From positions 143,988 through 207,987 of the forward strand of contig CALXDJ010000001.1 of assembly GCA_944387035.1 (NCBI GenBank): a DNA stretch of 64,000 bases. Direction: 5' to 3'. Shown in pieces: positions 37,284 through 45,720 of this stretch. The notes below the pieces were generated by a model. That model worked only from the letters and a program-made list of their open reading frames with translations. It was not told where the DNA came from and searched no databases. This DNA is from an uncultured Oscillospiraceae bacterium (lineage in GTDB: Bacteria > Bacillota > Clostridia > Oscillospirales > Oscillospiraceae). Position numbers and translations under genes: made by a program. The first letter of the stretch is position 1; every line of letters begins with the position of its first letter.

Positions 37284-37312
37284 AGTATAGCACACTGTTT
37301 TTCAAAACGCAA
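37284..37312 (-). promoter_or_regulatory. promoter of queT
   Basis: TTGCGT (37312-37307), a 17-base spacer and TATACT (37289-37284) on the minus strand. Confidence 0.6.
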
Positions 37313-37313
37313 G

Positions 37314-37347
37314 CAGAAAAAAACAGGCGCCGGTTTCGGCGCCTGTT
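37314..37347 (-). terminator. terminator of the dusB-sigma-anti-sigma operon
   Basis: An 11-bp stem (37322-37332 with 37337-37347, loop of four), followed on the minus strand by a run of T residues. It overlaps the queT -35 region only at its end. Confidence 0.85.
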
Positions 37348-37368
37348 CAGGCTTGTATCCACGCGGAT

Positions 37369-38451
37369 TTATCCTTCAGCAGACAGCACCACGATGCAGC
37401 ACTGCTCAGTTGTGCGGTCCGGATTTGCCTGGGTCTCCAAGGACGATTTCCCTGCCGTCTCCAGGATCCGTTGATACTCCTCCAGCTCCATGGCATAGCC
37501 TGTGCCCAGCACACCTTCCTCCGGACGCTGTGCGTCGGAATACGGCTTGCCCGTATATCCTTCCAGGGCCTCGCCCACTTCTTCCCGGGTCAAAAAGGCC
37601 ACCTGGGCAAACACCACATTGTCGTATGCCACCCACGCGTCCGTTCCTTCTTCACCGATATAAACAGATGCCGAAGGCCCAACGGCCTGCTCTTGCTGGC
37701 TGCCGCCCTCTTCCGAAGCGTCCTGGGATATTGGCTCCCCGGTCGTGGCCGCCGTCACGCTGCCCGGTGTGTTGGGCTCCTGCTCCTGCGCAGTCTCGTC
37801 TTTGTTCGCAGCTGCACCATTCTCCGCCGAATCTGCCGCCTGTGTTCCGGCAGATGCCGGATTCTGTTCAGGTGCCGGTTCCGACGCCTGCTCGGCCACA
37901 GGGTTTTGCCGGGTGTTGGCAGGTGCTTCTTCCGGAATGATGTCCGCTGCAATCTCGGGCTCCGTCTCCGTTGCCGCAGCCCCAAACTGTTTGGGAGAAA
38001 TTTCACCGGACGCGGAATCTCCCGAAGCAGGTTCCGTCTGCGGCTCTGCCTGAACGGACTCCTCTGCCGCCACATCCTGGGCCACCTGCGCCGCCTCCTG
38101 CCGGGAATGCTCCCAGGGCTGCAGAGGCGCTACCAATACCGCCACTGCAATACACGCCGCCAAGGGCGCCAAAACCTTGATCCAGCGGCGTCCGGTTTTC
38201 CGGCGCGCAGTTTTTCCGGGTGCGGGAGATGCTGCCCGAATGGCCTCCATCACCCCGTCGGCAAATCCCGCGGGTACGGGAGTCTCCTCCACATCCGGGA
38301 ACGCCGCCCGAATCTCCAGGATCTCATCCACATAACGCCGGCAATCCGGGCACTGGTCCAGATGTTCCTGCACAGCGGCCATCTCCTCCGGAGAAAGCTC
38401 GCCATCTACATACAGGTCCAGCAGGGCCGCGTATTCTTCACAATATTTCAT
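37369..38451 (-). CDS. anti-sigma factor with zf-HC2 N-terminus and large extracellular region
   Basis: 360 residues. The zf-HC2 zinc motif is Cys4, His30, Cys34, Cys37 (typical Y-VDGELSPEE between). A basic stretch and one hydrophobic helix (about 90-108) follow. The outer part to about 260 is very rich in Glu, Ala, Gln and Pro (low complexity); the last 90 residues form a compact domain of unknown type (QVAFLTREEVGEALEGYTGK). The gene overlaps the sigma gene by four bases. It should sequester that sigma factor and sense an envelope or exterior signal. Confidence 0.83.
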   Translation of the reverse strand: MKYCEEYAALLDLYVDGELSPEEMAAVQEHLDQCPDCRRYVDEILEIRAAFPDVEETPVPAGFADGVMEAIRAASPAPGKTARRKTGRRWIKVLAPLAACIAVAVLVAPLQPWEHSRQEAAQVAQDVAAEESVQAEPQTEPASGDSASGEISPKQFGAAATETEPEIAADIIPEEAPANTRQNPVAEQASEPAPEQNPASAGTQAADSAENGAAANKDETAQEQEPNTPGSVTAATTGEPISQDASEEGGSQQEQAVGPSASVYIGEEGTDAWVAYDNVVFAQVAFLTREEVGEALEGYTGKPYSDAQRPEEGVLGTGYAMELEEYQRILETAGKSSLETQANPDRTTEQCCIVVLSAEG

Positions 38452-39056
38452 TTGCAGCCCTCCTTTTCTGTTTCTTTGGACGCAGCTGCGCCGGAAAAGT
38501 TCCCGCTTTCCAAAAGAAATTTACGCAGCTGCCGGCGCCCCCGGCTGATTCGGGATTTCACTGTTCCCACATCCAGAGAAAGCACCTGTGAAATCTCATC
38601 ATAACTGAGCTGATGTATTTCCCGCAGCACCAAAACCTGCCGGTGCTCCGGCGACAACGCCGCCAGGCCTGCTTCCACCTGCTCACGCAGCTCCCGGCGC
38701 TCCGCCACATCCTGCGGAGACGGCGCCGGATCCACCGCGTCAATCTTCATCTCCTCATCATCCAGAGAGGCTCCGGCCGCAGCCCGGTGGCGCCCCTCCC
38801 GGCGCAGCAGATCCACACAGGCATTGGAGGCCAGACGGTAGAGCCAGGTGGAAAAACTGGCCTCCCCCCGGAAAAACCGCAGCCCCTGCCAGGCTGAAAG
38901 AAATGCCTCCTGTGCCGCCTCTGCAGCATCTTCCGGATTGCGGCACATCCGGCTTGTCAGGGCAAACACCCGCTTTTCATACAGCCGCACCAGCTCGGCA
39001 AAGGCATCCTGATCCCCCTGCCGGGCAGCTTCAATCCATTCTTCTTCCCGCATCAT
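38448..39056 (-). CDS. ECF-type RNA polymerase sigma factor (SigW-like)
   Basis: 202 residues: region 2 RLYEKRVFALTSRMCRNPEDA then AAQEAFLSAWQGLRFFRGEASFSTWLYRL, and region 4 LSPEHRQVLVLREIHQLSYDEISQVL with VGTVKSRISRGRRQLRKFL. It starts inside the end of dusB (ATGA overlap), so dusB, sigma and anti-sigma genes are one operon. The two ATG codons at the start are adjacent. Distinct from the shorter sigma factor at 32806. Confidence 0.88.
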   Translation of the reverse strand: MMREEEWIEAARQGDQDAFAELVRLYEKRVFALTSRMCRNPEDAAEAAQEAFLSAWQGLRFFRGEASFSTWLYRLASNACVDLLRREGRHRAAAGASLDDEEMKIDAVDPAPSPQDVAERRELREQVEAGLAALSPEHRQVLVLREIHQLSYDEISQVLSLDVGTVKSRISRGRRQLRKFLLESGNFSGAAASKETEKEGCK

Positions 39057-40021
39057 ACCAAATCCCTTTTGATCCCCCTCGTCACCCGATAGACATCCTC
39101 CAGGGTATTCATCTGTACAATCTGCTCTTTGTAGTATCCCGAGTGCGGCACCCCCTTGAGGTACCAGCAGTAATGCCGCCGTGCCTCCAGCACCGCCACC
39201 CGTTCTCCCTTGGCCTGGGCTGCCAGCTCGAACTGGCGTACCGCCGTGTCACACCGTGCCGCCAGATCCGGCAGGGGCGGAATGGGCCGGCCCTCCAGCG
39301 CCGCCTTGGCCTGCTCAAAAATCCAGGGATTCCCAAAGCATCCCCGGCCAATCATCGCCATGTCCGCTTTTGTGTGCTGCAAGATGCGGACCGCATCCTC
39401 CGGTTTCCAGATGTCGCCGTTGGCAATGACCGGAATGGAAACCGCCTCTTTGACCTGACGGATGCAGTTCCAGTTGGCCTCGCCGCTGTACACCTGGGCC
39501 CGGGTCCGGCCATGGACCGCCACAGCGCTGACCCCGGCCTGCTCCAGTACCTGAGCAAATTCCACACAGTTGCAGTTTCCCATATCCCAGCCTCTGCGGA
39601 ATTTGGCTGTCACCGGAACGGAGACCGCCCGCACCACCGCTTCCGCGATCCGTCCGGCCTTTTCCGGGTCCTTCATCAGTGCCGCGCCGTCCCCATTGTT
39701 GACGATCTTCCCCATGGGGCAGCCCATATTCAGATCCACGATGTCCGCTCCTGTATGCTCAATGGCAATCTGAGCCGCCTCTGCCATGCACACCGGATCG
39801 CTGCCGAAGATTTGCACCGCGGCAGGATGTTCTCCCGGAAACTGCTGGAGCAGGGAGAAAGTCTTTTTGTCATGATAGCAAAGCGCCTTGGAGGAAATCA
39901 GCTCCGTACATGTCAGTCCGGCTCCCAACTCGGAGCAGATCTGCCGGAATGCCACATCCGTCACCCCTGCCATGGGGGCCAGAGCCAGCCGGGAGTCAAT
40001 TTCAACAGTTCCGATCCGCAT
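39053..40021 (-). CDS. dusB: tRNA-dihydrouridine synthase
   Basis: 322 residues, Dus TIM barrel with FMN: LAPMAGVTDVAFR at the N-terminus, DLNMGCPMGKIVNNGDGAAL with the catalytic Cys, and AVAVHGRTRAQVYSG. It reduces uridines of tRNA D-loops. Starts just downstream of AAAGGATATACG. It is the first gene of an operon that continues into an ECF sigma pair, an unusual partner. Confidence 0.94.
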   Translation of the reverse strand: MRIGTVEIDSRLALAPMAGVTDVAFRQICSELGAGLTCTELISSKALCYHDKKTFSLLQQFPGEHPAAVQIFGSDPVCMAEAAQIAIEHTGADIVDLNMGCPMGKIVNNGDGAALMKDPEKAGRIAEAVVRAVSVPVTAKFRRGWDMGNCNCVEFAQVLEQAGVSAVAVHGRTRAQVYSGEANWNCIRQVKEAVSIPVIANGDIWKPEDAVRILQHTKADMAMIGRGCFGNPWIFEQAKAALEGRPIPPLPDLAARCDTAVRQFELAAQAKGERVAVLEARRHYCWYLKGVPHSGYYKEQIVQMNTLEDVYRVTRGIKRDLV

Positions 40022-40182
40022 ATCGTATATCCTTTCATAGGAAAAAAGTTTTGTCTATCATACCATGCCGCCAGAGAAAAGTCCACTCTCGCCGGGAAAT
40101 GGCACGCCTCCATTTCCCGACGGGCTTTTCCGATGCGTCAGGGTAAAATGGGGGAAACTCTTGGATTTTGGAGGGACAAGCT

Positions 40183-42228
40183 GTGCGATACGGGCAGATC
40201 ACGTTGGAAAAGGAGCAGTCGGCACGGCTGCTGGGCTGGGGAATTCGGTTTTTTCTTACGGCGGCGCTGACCGCCAGCCGTACCCCCGGCGGATACGCCC
40301 CCTTTGCTCTGGGCTGTATTGCGGCGGCGGGCCCCGGAGCAGACGGCGGCGCTGCGCTGTTGGGCGGACTGGTGGGCGCGGTCCTGTTTGTGGACTTCGC
40401 CGATGCGCTTCCCTTTCTGGCCGCCGGAATTTTGATTCTCACCGCCGCAACGGCCTTTCAGGGAACCCGCTTCCTGTCCGGACGGCGGGTTATGGCCCTG
40501 ACGGCCGCGGTGCTATTCTTGGTTGTAAGCGGAATCTATGTACTTCAATCTCTCTCCCCCTGGGACCGCCTGACCCCCTGCCTGGCGGCTGCCGGTCTGA
40601 CTGGTGCAGCCGCCTGGTTCTTCATTCCCTTGTTCCAGCCCCGGGAGGCCCACCCCGATGCCGAAGGGATACTGTTTCTGACCGCGGCATTGCTGCTGGC
40701 GCTGGAGGACCTGGAAATTTTGGGGCTGTCCATTGGGCGGACACTGCTGTGTGTCCTGCTGGCCTACACCGCCTACGAGCGGGGTCCGGTGGCCGGAGCC
40801 TCTGTCGGGCTGGGACTGGGCCTGACCGCGGACCTGTGTGCCGGTACAGGCAGCGGTATCTTTACCGCGGGATTGGGGCTTGCGGGTCTGCTGACGGGCA
40901 GCCGGGCAGGCCGGGGACGCAGCAGCGCGGCGCTGGCCTTTGTGGCCGCTGCCATGGCAGCACTGCTGCCCGCCCGGGATCCCCTGGCACAGCCACTGCT
41001 GTTTGAAAGTCTGGCAGGTGCAGGCGGCTTTTTGCTGCTGCCCGGACGGCTGTTCGGCGGCAAGCGGATTCGCCGCCAGGAATCCGCCGCGCCGGCCGTC
41101 ATTGCCCCCCACCTCAAAGAGCAGCTCAATCGGGCGGCCACCGCCCTGCGGGAACTCTATGACAGCATGAACCGAACCCCCGGCCGCTCCTCGGAGGAAA
41201 ATCCCGCTGTCGTCTTTGACCGGGCGGCGGAGCGGGTATGCCGGGAGTGCGCTCTGTGCAATCTCTGCTGGCAGCGGGAGTATACCAGTACATTCAACGC
41301 CCTCAACGATGCCACTCCCACGCTGCTGGAACGCGGCCGGGCCATGGCCAAGGATTTTCCCCCCTATTTTGCTGACCGGTGCATCCACCTGCCGGACTTT
41401 CTCACCGCCATCAACGGGGAGCTGTCCGCCTTTTTGCTCCGGCGGCAGTACCGGCGGCAGCTGGAGGAAGCCCGCCGCAGTGCCCGGGGCCAGTACGCCC
41501 AGCTCTCCGAACTGCTCACCGCCACAGCGGCCGGGTTGGGCGAGACTGCCGCCGTCAGCGCTTCGGAGCCCTTTTCCTGCCGGGTGGGCGCGGTTCTGCG
41601 TCCCAAACAGGGAGAGCGGGTGTGCGGCGACACCCTCATGTCGTTTCAGACCGAGGACGGAACATGGTGCCTGCTGTTGTGCGACGGCATGGGCAGCGGC
41701 GAGGGGGCCAGGAAGGAGTCCTCCCTCACCTGCCGGCTGCTGCGGCAGTTTCTGGAGGCCGGCATTGCGCCGGAAGCGGCACTGAAAACCCTCAACTCCG
41801 CCATGTCCCTGCGGGGTGCGGAGACCGGAAGTTTCACCACCATTGATCTTTGCACCTGCTCCCCCGCCACCGGCGAACTGGTATTCTATAAGTTCGGTGC
41901 TGCTCCCAGCTATCTGAAAAAGGGCGGCACGGTACGCCGGATCACGGGAGGCAGCCTGCCGGCCGGATTGCGGGCCGGAGCCGCTGCGCCGGATGTAACC
42001 CGGGCATGTCTGGAACCGGGCGGCTTTGCCGTGATGATCAGTGACGGCGTGGCAGACCCGGCCCGCGATGAATGGCTGCAGAATCTGCTGGCCGGCTGGG
42101 ATGGCACCGATCCCCAGGAACTGGCCGGTCTCATTCTCACGGAAAGCATCCAGCGCGAACAGCTTCAGGATGACTGCGGGATTCAGGTCTTGTGCCGTGC
42201 CCCGGAAAAATCCAGCACAGCGGTATAA
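40183..42228 (+). CDS. spoIIE: stage II sporulation protein E (PP2C phosphatase)
   Basis: 681 residues from a GTG start (GGAGGG seven bases upstream); the TTG five codons before has none. The first roughly 300 residues are a polytopic membrane domain of about ten helices, a middle coiled region follows with CRECALCNLCWQREY, and the last 200 residues hold the PP2C core (CDGMGSGEGARKES, then FAVMISDGVADPARDEW). In endospore formers it dephosphorylates SpoIIAA to free sigma-F in the forespore. Its presence shows the organism can, or recently could, sporulate. No adjacent spo genes are visible. Confidence 0.94.
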   Translation: MRYGQITLEKEQSARLLGWGIRFFLTAALTASRTPGGYAPFALGCIAAAGPGADGGAALLGGLVGAVLFVDFADALPFLAAGILILTAATAFQGTRFLSGRRVMALTAAVLFLVVSGIYVLQSLSPWDRLTPCLAAAGLTGAAAWFFIPLFQPREAHPDAEGILFLTAALLLALEDLEILGLSIGRTLLCVLLAYTAYERGPVAGASVGLGLGLTADLCAGTGSGIFTAGLGLAGLLTGSRAGRGRSSAALAFVAAAMAALLPARDPLAQPLLFESLAGAGGFLLLPGRLFGGKRIRRQESAAPAVIAPHLKEQLNRAATALRELYDSMNRTPGRSSEENPAVVFDRAAERVCRECALCNLCWQREYTSTFNALNDATPTLLERGRAMAKDFPPYFADRCIHLPDFLTAINGELSAFLLRRQYRRQLEEARRSARGQYAQLSELLTATAAGLGETAAVSASEPFSCRVGAVLRPKQGERVCGDTLMSFQTEDGTWCLLLCDGMGSGEGARKESSLTCRLLRQFLEAGIAPEAALKTLNSAMSLRGAETGSFTTIDLCTCSPATGELVFYKFGAAPSYLKKGGTVRRITGGSLPAGLRAGAAAPDVTRACLEPGGFAVMISDGVADPARDEWLQNLLAGWDGTDPQELAGLILTESIQREQLQDDCGIQVLCRAPEKSSTAV

Positions 42229-42281
42229 ATCCTCCTTTGCTGCGGCAAACTGGAACTATCAACGAAGGAGGCGCAATTCGG

Positions 42282-42554
42282 ATGGTGAAAGGTATTTCCA
42301 GAAGAGTGGTGGTCGTAGACTCCCCGGACCAAAGATTTTTTGAGCAGGCAATCTTCATTGTGCGCAACGACGCGGTCGGCGGCGGAGTCACCGCCGGAGA
42401 ACTGGTGGAAGAGGCACGGCGGGTCGCCCGCAACTACGCCGCCGGAGACCGCAGCCGGCTCAGCCGGGCAATGCGGGATCTCAATCCCGCACTCTACACC
42501 ATCATGGGAGCCGCCGGAATCGGCTTGGTGTGGCTGACCGTAACCCTGGTATAA
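42282..42554 (+). CDS. small membrane-anchored hypothetical protein downstream of spoIIE
   Basis: 90 residues with AAGGAGG upstream of the ATG. N-terminus VKGISRRVVVVDSPDQRFFEQ, an amphipathic arginine-rich middle part (about 40-70) and one C-terminal helix (ALYTIMGAAGIGLVWLTVTLV). Located 53 bases after spoIIE and ended by its own terminator, so it is probably in the spoIIE transcript. I do not recognise the family; a role in sporulation is only a position-based guess. Confidence 0.7.
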   Translation: MVKGISRRVVVVDSPDQRFFEQAIFIVRNDAVGGGVTAGELVEEARRVARNYAAGDRSRLSRAMRDLNPALYTIMGAAGIGLVWLTVTLV

Positions 42555-42555
42555 G

Positions 42556-42597
42556 AAACCCGCCGTGGAGCAGCTGCTCCACGGCGGGTTTTGTTTT
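42556..42597 (+). terminator. terminator of spoIIE and the 90-residue gene
   Basis: An 18-bp perfect inverted repeat with no separate loop spacer (42556-42573 with 42574-42591) followed by TGTTTTGG. It faces the end of the AEC gene and may act on both strands. Confidence 0.85.
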
Positions 42598-42609
42598 GGC
42601 TTCCTGCTC

Positions 42610-43614
42610 TTACAGCAATGCCAGCGACCGCAGGACATAGATGATGCAAAAAAGCGACACCATGGACAGTACACTGGTCCACACCACCAGCTGGTTGGCC
42701 AGCTGATCGTCGCAGCCTATCTCCTGGGCCATGACGGCACTGGATACCGCCACCGGCGTTGAGCTGATTGCCACCAGTGTAGGCATCTCCAAAGACGTCA
42801 GCCCCAGCGGTCCTCCCAGCGCCACCGCAATGGCAATCACCGCCACCGGGCAGATCACAAGACGCAGGGCCGTGCCCAAAACCAGGCGCGGCAGCAGATC
42901 CCGTACCGCGCCGAAATTCAGCCGGGTTCCCAGAACAAACAGCATCACCGGAGAGGCCACCTGCGAAAGGTTGGTTACCACCTGAAATACGGAGGGCATC
43001 TGGTTTTCAATGGTAAAGATCGCCTCTCCGTCCACCACCGGCAAAAACTGCCGGATGATCACCACCGCCAGGCCGGACAGAGCCCCCAGAATCAACGGAT
43101 TGGTCAGCACGCGCCACGCCAATGTCCGGACAGTGGGTTTGTGGGCACCGTCTCCTCCGAAAACCGTCAGCACAATCACCGCCAGCACATTGAACAGCGG
43201 GACACAGACAGACGTGGCCATAGAGGCAAATCCCATGGCAGCCGCACCGCCCAATGCATTGGCCAGGGGCAGGCCCAAAATGGCCTGGTTAGACCGAAAG
43301 GACACCTGTATAATGACGCCCTGCTGGCGCCGGTCCGGTACCAGCAGACGCGCTGCAACCAGTCCCACCAGCAGGCAGAAAAACACGCTGCCGAACAGGT
43401 AGCCGATCATCTTCCAGTTCATGGAAGACAGATCCTCGATGGCATACACATTGCAAAACAGCTGAATCGGAAGAAACAACCGGAAGCAAAGACTGTTGAG
43501 CTGCCGGTAAAATTCATCAGACCACGTACCCACACGCCGCACACAATATCCCAACAGAATTGTAAGCAGGATGGGCAGGATGGCATGAAGGGTATAGAAA
43601 AACGTCTCCCGCAC
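42610..43614 (-). CDS. AEC-family (auxin efflux carrier type) transporter
   Basis: 334 residues with about ten hydrophobic helices in two five-helix halves and the conserved linker around SFRSNQAILGLPLANALGG. Bacterial AEC proteins move malate, malonate, lactate or similar acids. The GTG at 43614 is chosen because GGGAGG lies seven bases upstream; an earlier ATG at 43731 has no site and gives a polar, non-family N-terminus. It is divergent from a PfkB kinase. Substrate unknown. Confidence 0.85.
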   Translation of the reverse strand: MRETFFYTLHAILPILLTILLGYCVRRVGTWSDEFYRQLNSLCFRLFLPIQLFCNVYAIEDLSSMNWKMIGYLFGSVFFCLLVGLVAARLLVPDRRQQGVIIQVSFRSNQAILGLPLANALGGAAAMGFASMATSVCVPLFNVLAVIVLTVFGGDGAHKPTVRTLAWRVLTNPLILGALSGLAVVIIRQFLPVVDGEAIFTIENQMPSVFQVVTNLSQVASPVMLFVLGTRLNFGAVRDLLPRLVLGTALRLVICPVAVIAIAVALGGPLGLTSLEMPTLVAISSTPVAVSSAVMAQEIGCDDQLANQLVVWTSVLSMVSLFCIIYVLRSLALL

Positions 43615-43768
43615 AAAATCGCCTCCCAAAACTCGTGCAGCTGTCTCAGCGGCCGCGCGGCTCGCTTCCATCCGAAAGCACTTCTTTTTATTGTAGTACA
43701 GCCAGTCCCATTTTTCAACGCCATCCGCCAAAATTGGAAAACGGCACGGTCCGGCAGGGGCTCTTCTA

Positions 43769-43797
43769 TTGAAAAATCTGGATGCGCAGGATATAAT
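43769..43797 (+). promoter_or_regulatory. promoter of the PfkB-type kinase gene
   Basis: TTGAAA at 43769-43774, a 17-base spacer and a perfect TATAAT at 43792-43797, about 45 bases before the start codon. Confidence 0.7.
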
Positions 43798-43841
43798 GAA
43801 ACATATCCGACTGCGCCCGGAATGTGAAAGGAGGACTCCAC

Positions 43842-44927
43842 ATGGAACACCGAAATCCCCTTCTGCACGGTGAAAGCGACAGCAAATTCATTACCATCGG
43901 CGAAATTATGCTGCGCCTGACCCCGCCAAACTACGAGAAAATCCGCATGACCACCAGCTTTGAGGCCAGTTACGGCGGCAGTGAGGCCAATATTGCCCTG
44001 GCTCTGGCCAATCTGGGCGTAGACAGTACGTTTTTCAGTGTGGTCCCCAACAACAGTCTGGGAAAAAGCGCTATCCGCATGCTGCGCAGCAATGATGTGC
44101 ACTGCACTCCGGTGATCCTCAGCACCCCGGAGCAGACCCCCACCCATCGGCTGGGCAGCTACTATCTGGAAACCGGCTACGGTATCCGGGCCAGCAAAGT
44201 GATCTACGACCGCCGTCACAGTGCCATTACGGAGTTCGACTTCTCCACAGTGGATATCAACGCCCTGCTGGACGGGTTCACTTGGCTGCATCTGAGCGGC
44301 ATTACCCCTGCCCTGGGGCCCAATTGCCGCCGCCTGGTCATGGACTGCCTGCGGGTAGCCAGGGAAAAGGGGCTGACCGTCAGCTTTGACGGCAATTTCC
44401 GCAGCACTCTGTGGAGCTGGGAGGAAGCGCGGGACTTCTGCACCGAGTGCCTGCCCTATGTGGATGTTCTGCTGGGGATTGAGCCTTATCACCTCTGGAA
44501 GGATGAACTGGACCCCACCAAGGGCGACATCAAGGACGACATCCCCTATCGCCCCAGCTACGAACAGCAGGATGATGTCTTCCAAGCCTTTATCCGCCGC
44601 TACCCCAACATCAAATGCATTGCCCGGCATGTCCGGTATGCCCACAGCGGCAGTGAGAACAGCCTCAAGGCCTTCATGTGGTATGAGGGGCACACCTTCG
44701 AAAGCAAGCTCTTCACATTCAACATTCTGGACCGGGTCGGCGGCGGCGACGCCTTTGCCAGCGGGCTGATCTATGCCATGATCCATGACTACAAGCCCAT
44801 GGATATGATCAACTTTGCCGTGGCCAGCAGTGTGCTCAAGCACACCATCCGGGGTGACGCCAATATTACCGACGATGCCTCCAGCATCCACAACCTTATG
44901 AACATGAATTACGATATCAAACGTTGA
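43842..44927 (+). CDS. PfkB-family sugar(-acid) kinase, KDG kinase-like
   Basis: 361 residues, PfkB fold: ITIGEIMLRLTP, GGSEANIALALANLG (sugar/lid region) and the C-terminal DRVGGGDAFASGLIYAM in which the GGGD Asp is the catalytic base and the G residues bind ATP phosphate. It resembles 2-dehydro-3-deoxygluconokinases, a paralogue of the kinase at 59439-60461 with about twenty extra residues (EYDDI insert near 235). No aldolase gene is next to it; it is alone between a promoter and a terminator. The ATG at 43842 has AAAGGAGG upstream. Substrate is inferred. Confidence 0.85.
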   Translation: MEHRNPLLHGESDSKFITIGEIMLRLTPPNYEKIRMTTSFEASYGGSEANIALALANLGVDSTFFSVVPNNSLGKSAIRMLRSNDVHCTPVILSTPEQTPTHRLGSYYLETGYGIRASKVIYDRRHSAITEFDFSTVDINALLDGFTWLHLSGITPALGPNCRRLVMDCLRVAREKGLTVSFDGNFRSTLWSWEEARDFCTECLPYVDVLLGIEPYHLWKDELDPTKGDIKDDIPYRPSYEQQDDVFQAFIRRYPNIKCIARHVRYAHSGSENSLKAFMWYEGHTFESKLFTFNILDRVGGGDAFASGLIYAMIHDYKPMDMINFAVASSVLKHTIRGDANITDDASSIHNLMNMNYDIKR

Positions 44928-44931
44928 TCCG

Positions 44932-44963
44932 CTCCCCCGGCAGCCGCCGGGGGAGTCTTTTTT
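44932..44963 (+). terminator. terminator of the PfkB-type kinase gene
   Basis: A 10-bp GC stem (44932-44941 with 44946-44955, loop AGCC) is followed by TCTTTTTTAC. Confidence 0.9.
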
Positions 44964-44983
44964 ACACCATCCGAAAATTTTCC

Positions 44984-45012
44984 TTGACAAATCCACGGTT
45001 GTCGTGTAAGGT
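44984..45012 (+). promoter_or_regulatory. promoter of the DUF3793/flavodoxin genes
   Basis: TTGACA at 44984-44989, a 17-base spacer and TAAGGT at 45007-45012; the operator at 45023-45044 overlaps the start point. Confidence 0.6.
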
Positions 45013-45022
45013 ATGGCTTGTG

Positions 45023-45044
45023 AAGGTTAGTTCTAACTAACCTT
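45023..45044 (+). promoter_or_regulatory. DtxR-like iron operator, copy 1
   Basis: A perfect 10-2-10 inverted repeat, AAGGTTAGTT then AACTAACCTT. It lies at the predicted transcription start, an ideal repressor position. Similar dyads with core TTAG...CTAA recur below. Confidence 0.75.
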
Positions 45045-45089
45045 GTGAAATTCCCTGGACGGCTCTAGCCGTCTTCCCTTTCCCCTTGA

Positions 45090-45107
45090 AGTTAGTTGTA
45101 TCTAACT
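45090..45107 (+). promoter_or_regulatory. DtxR-like iron operator, copy 2
   Basis: AGTTAG-N6-CTAACT, 20 bases upstream of the DUF3793 start codon and directly before its ribosome site. It lies within the predicted transcript, so it could also act as an RNA element. Confidence 0.65.
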
Positions 45108-45127
45108 GTGTGTCAGCAGGAGGTGTC

Positions 45128-45691
45128 ATGGAATCTTGTTTTGAACGGGCGTTGGCTGCCCAATGCGCTCCCACCCTGGCAGGGCTGAAGCCCGGCAGTC
45201 TGTTTCGGATCGGCGGTGACCCCGCAGCGATGCGGCAGACCGTGGACCTTTGGGATCAGCGTTTGTCACCCCGCGGGATTCGGGTACGGATCCTCAAGGA
45301 ATGTCCCGCCGCCCAGGCCTGCATGATCTATGTATACCGCAGCGGCTGGGTGGACCAGCTTATGGAGCAGCCGGCAATTCGGGCATTTTTCCACAAGATG
45401 GGTTATCAGCCCGGGAACACCTCCTCCCTGCTGGCGCAGCTGTCCCGGCGGTTCTGTCTGGAACAGGAGTATCCCCATGAAATCGGGATCTTCCTGGGGT
45501 ACCCCCTGGAAGACGTTCTGGGCTTTATGGAGCACCGGGGGCGGAATTTCACCTGCTGCGGCCTTTGGAAGTGCTATGGCGACCCCAGTACTGCCCAGGC
45601 CCGCTTTGCCCGATACCGGGCCTGTACTTCCGCATATAAGCGGATGTATGAACGCGGTGTTCCTGTGATGGCACTGGTTGTGGCCGCCTGA
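45128..45691 (+). CDS. DUF3793-family protein
   Basis: 187 residues. Signature elements are ECPAAQACMIYVYR near 62 and YPHEIGIFLGYPLEDVLGFMEHRGRNF, followed by CCGLWKCYGD and KRMYERGVPV at the C-terminus. The family (DUF3793) is Firmicutes-specific and commonly next to feo genes and a flavodoxin, as here; no activity is known. The chosen ATG follows AGGAGGTGTC. The gene opens an iron-controlled group with the flavodoxin. Several Cys residues may bind metal or haem; that is a guess. Confidence 0.85.
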   Translation: MESCFERALAAQCAPTLAGLKPGSLFRIGGDPAAMRQTVDLWDQRLSPRGIRVRILKECPAAQACMIYVYRSGWVDQLMEQPAIRAFFHKMGYQPGNTSSLLAQLSRRFCLEQEYPHEIGIFLGYPLEDVLGFMEHRGRNFTCCGLWKCYGDPSTAQARFARYRACTSAYKRMYERGVPVMALVVAA

Positions 45692-45720
45692 GCCATAAAT
45701 ATTCAGAAAGGAAATGAACT

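Noticed and set aside
36606..37295. Longer N-terminus of the QueT protein beginning at 37295
   Set aside because: The extra 60 codons read through the promoter and leader, lack a ribosome site and are not hydrophobic as expected.
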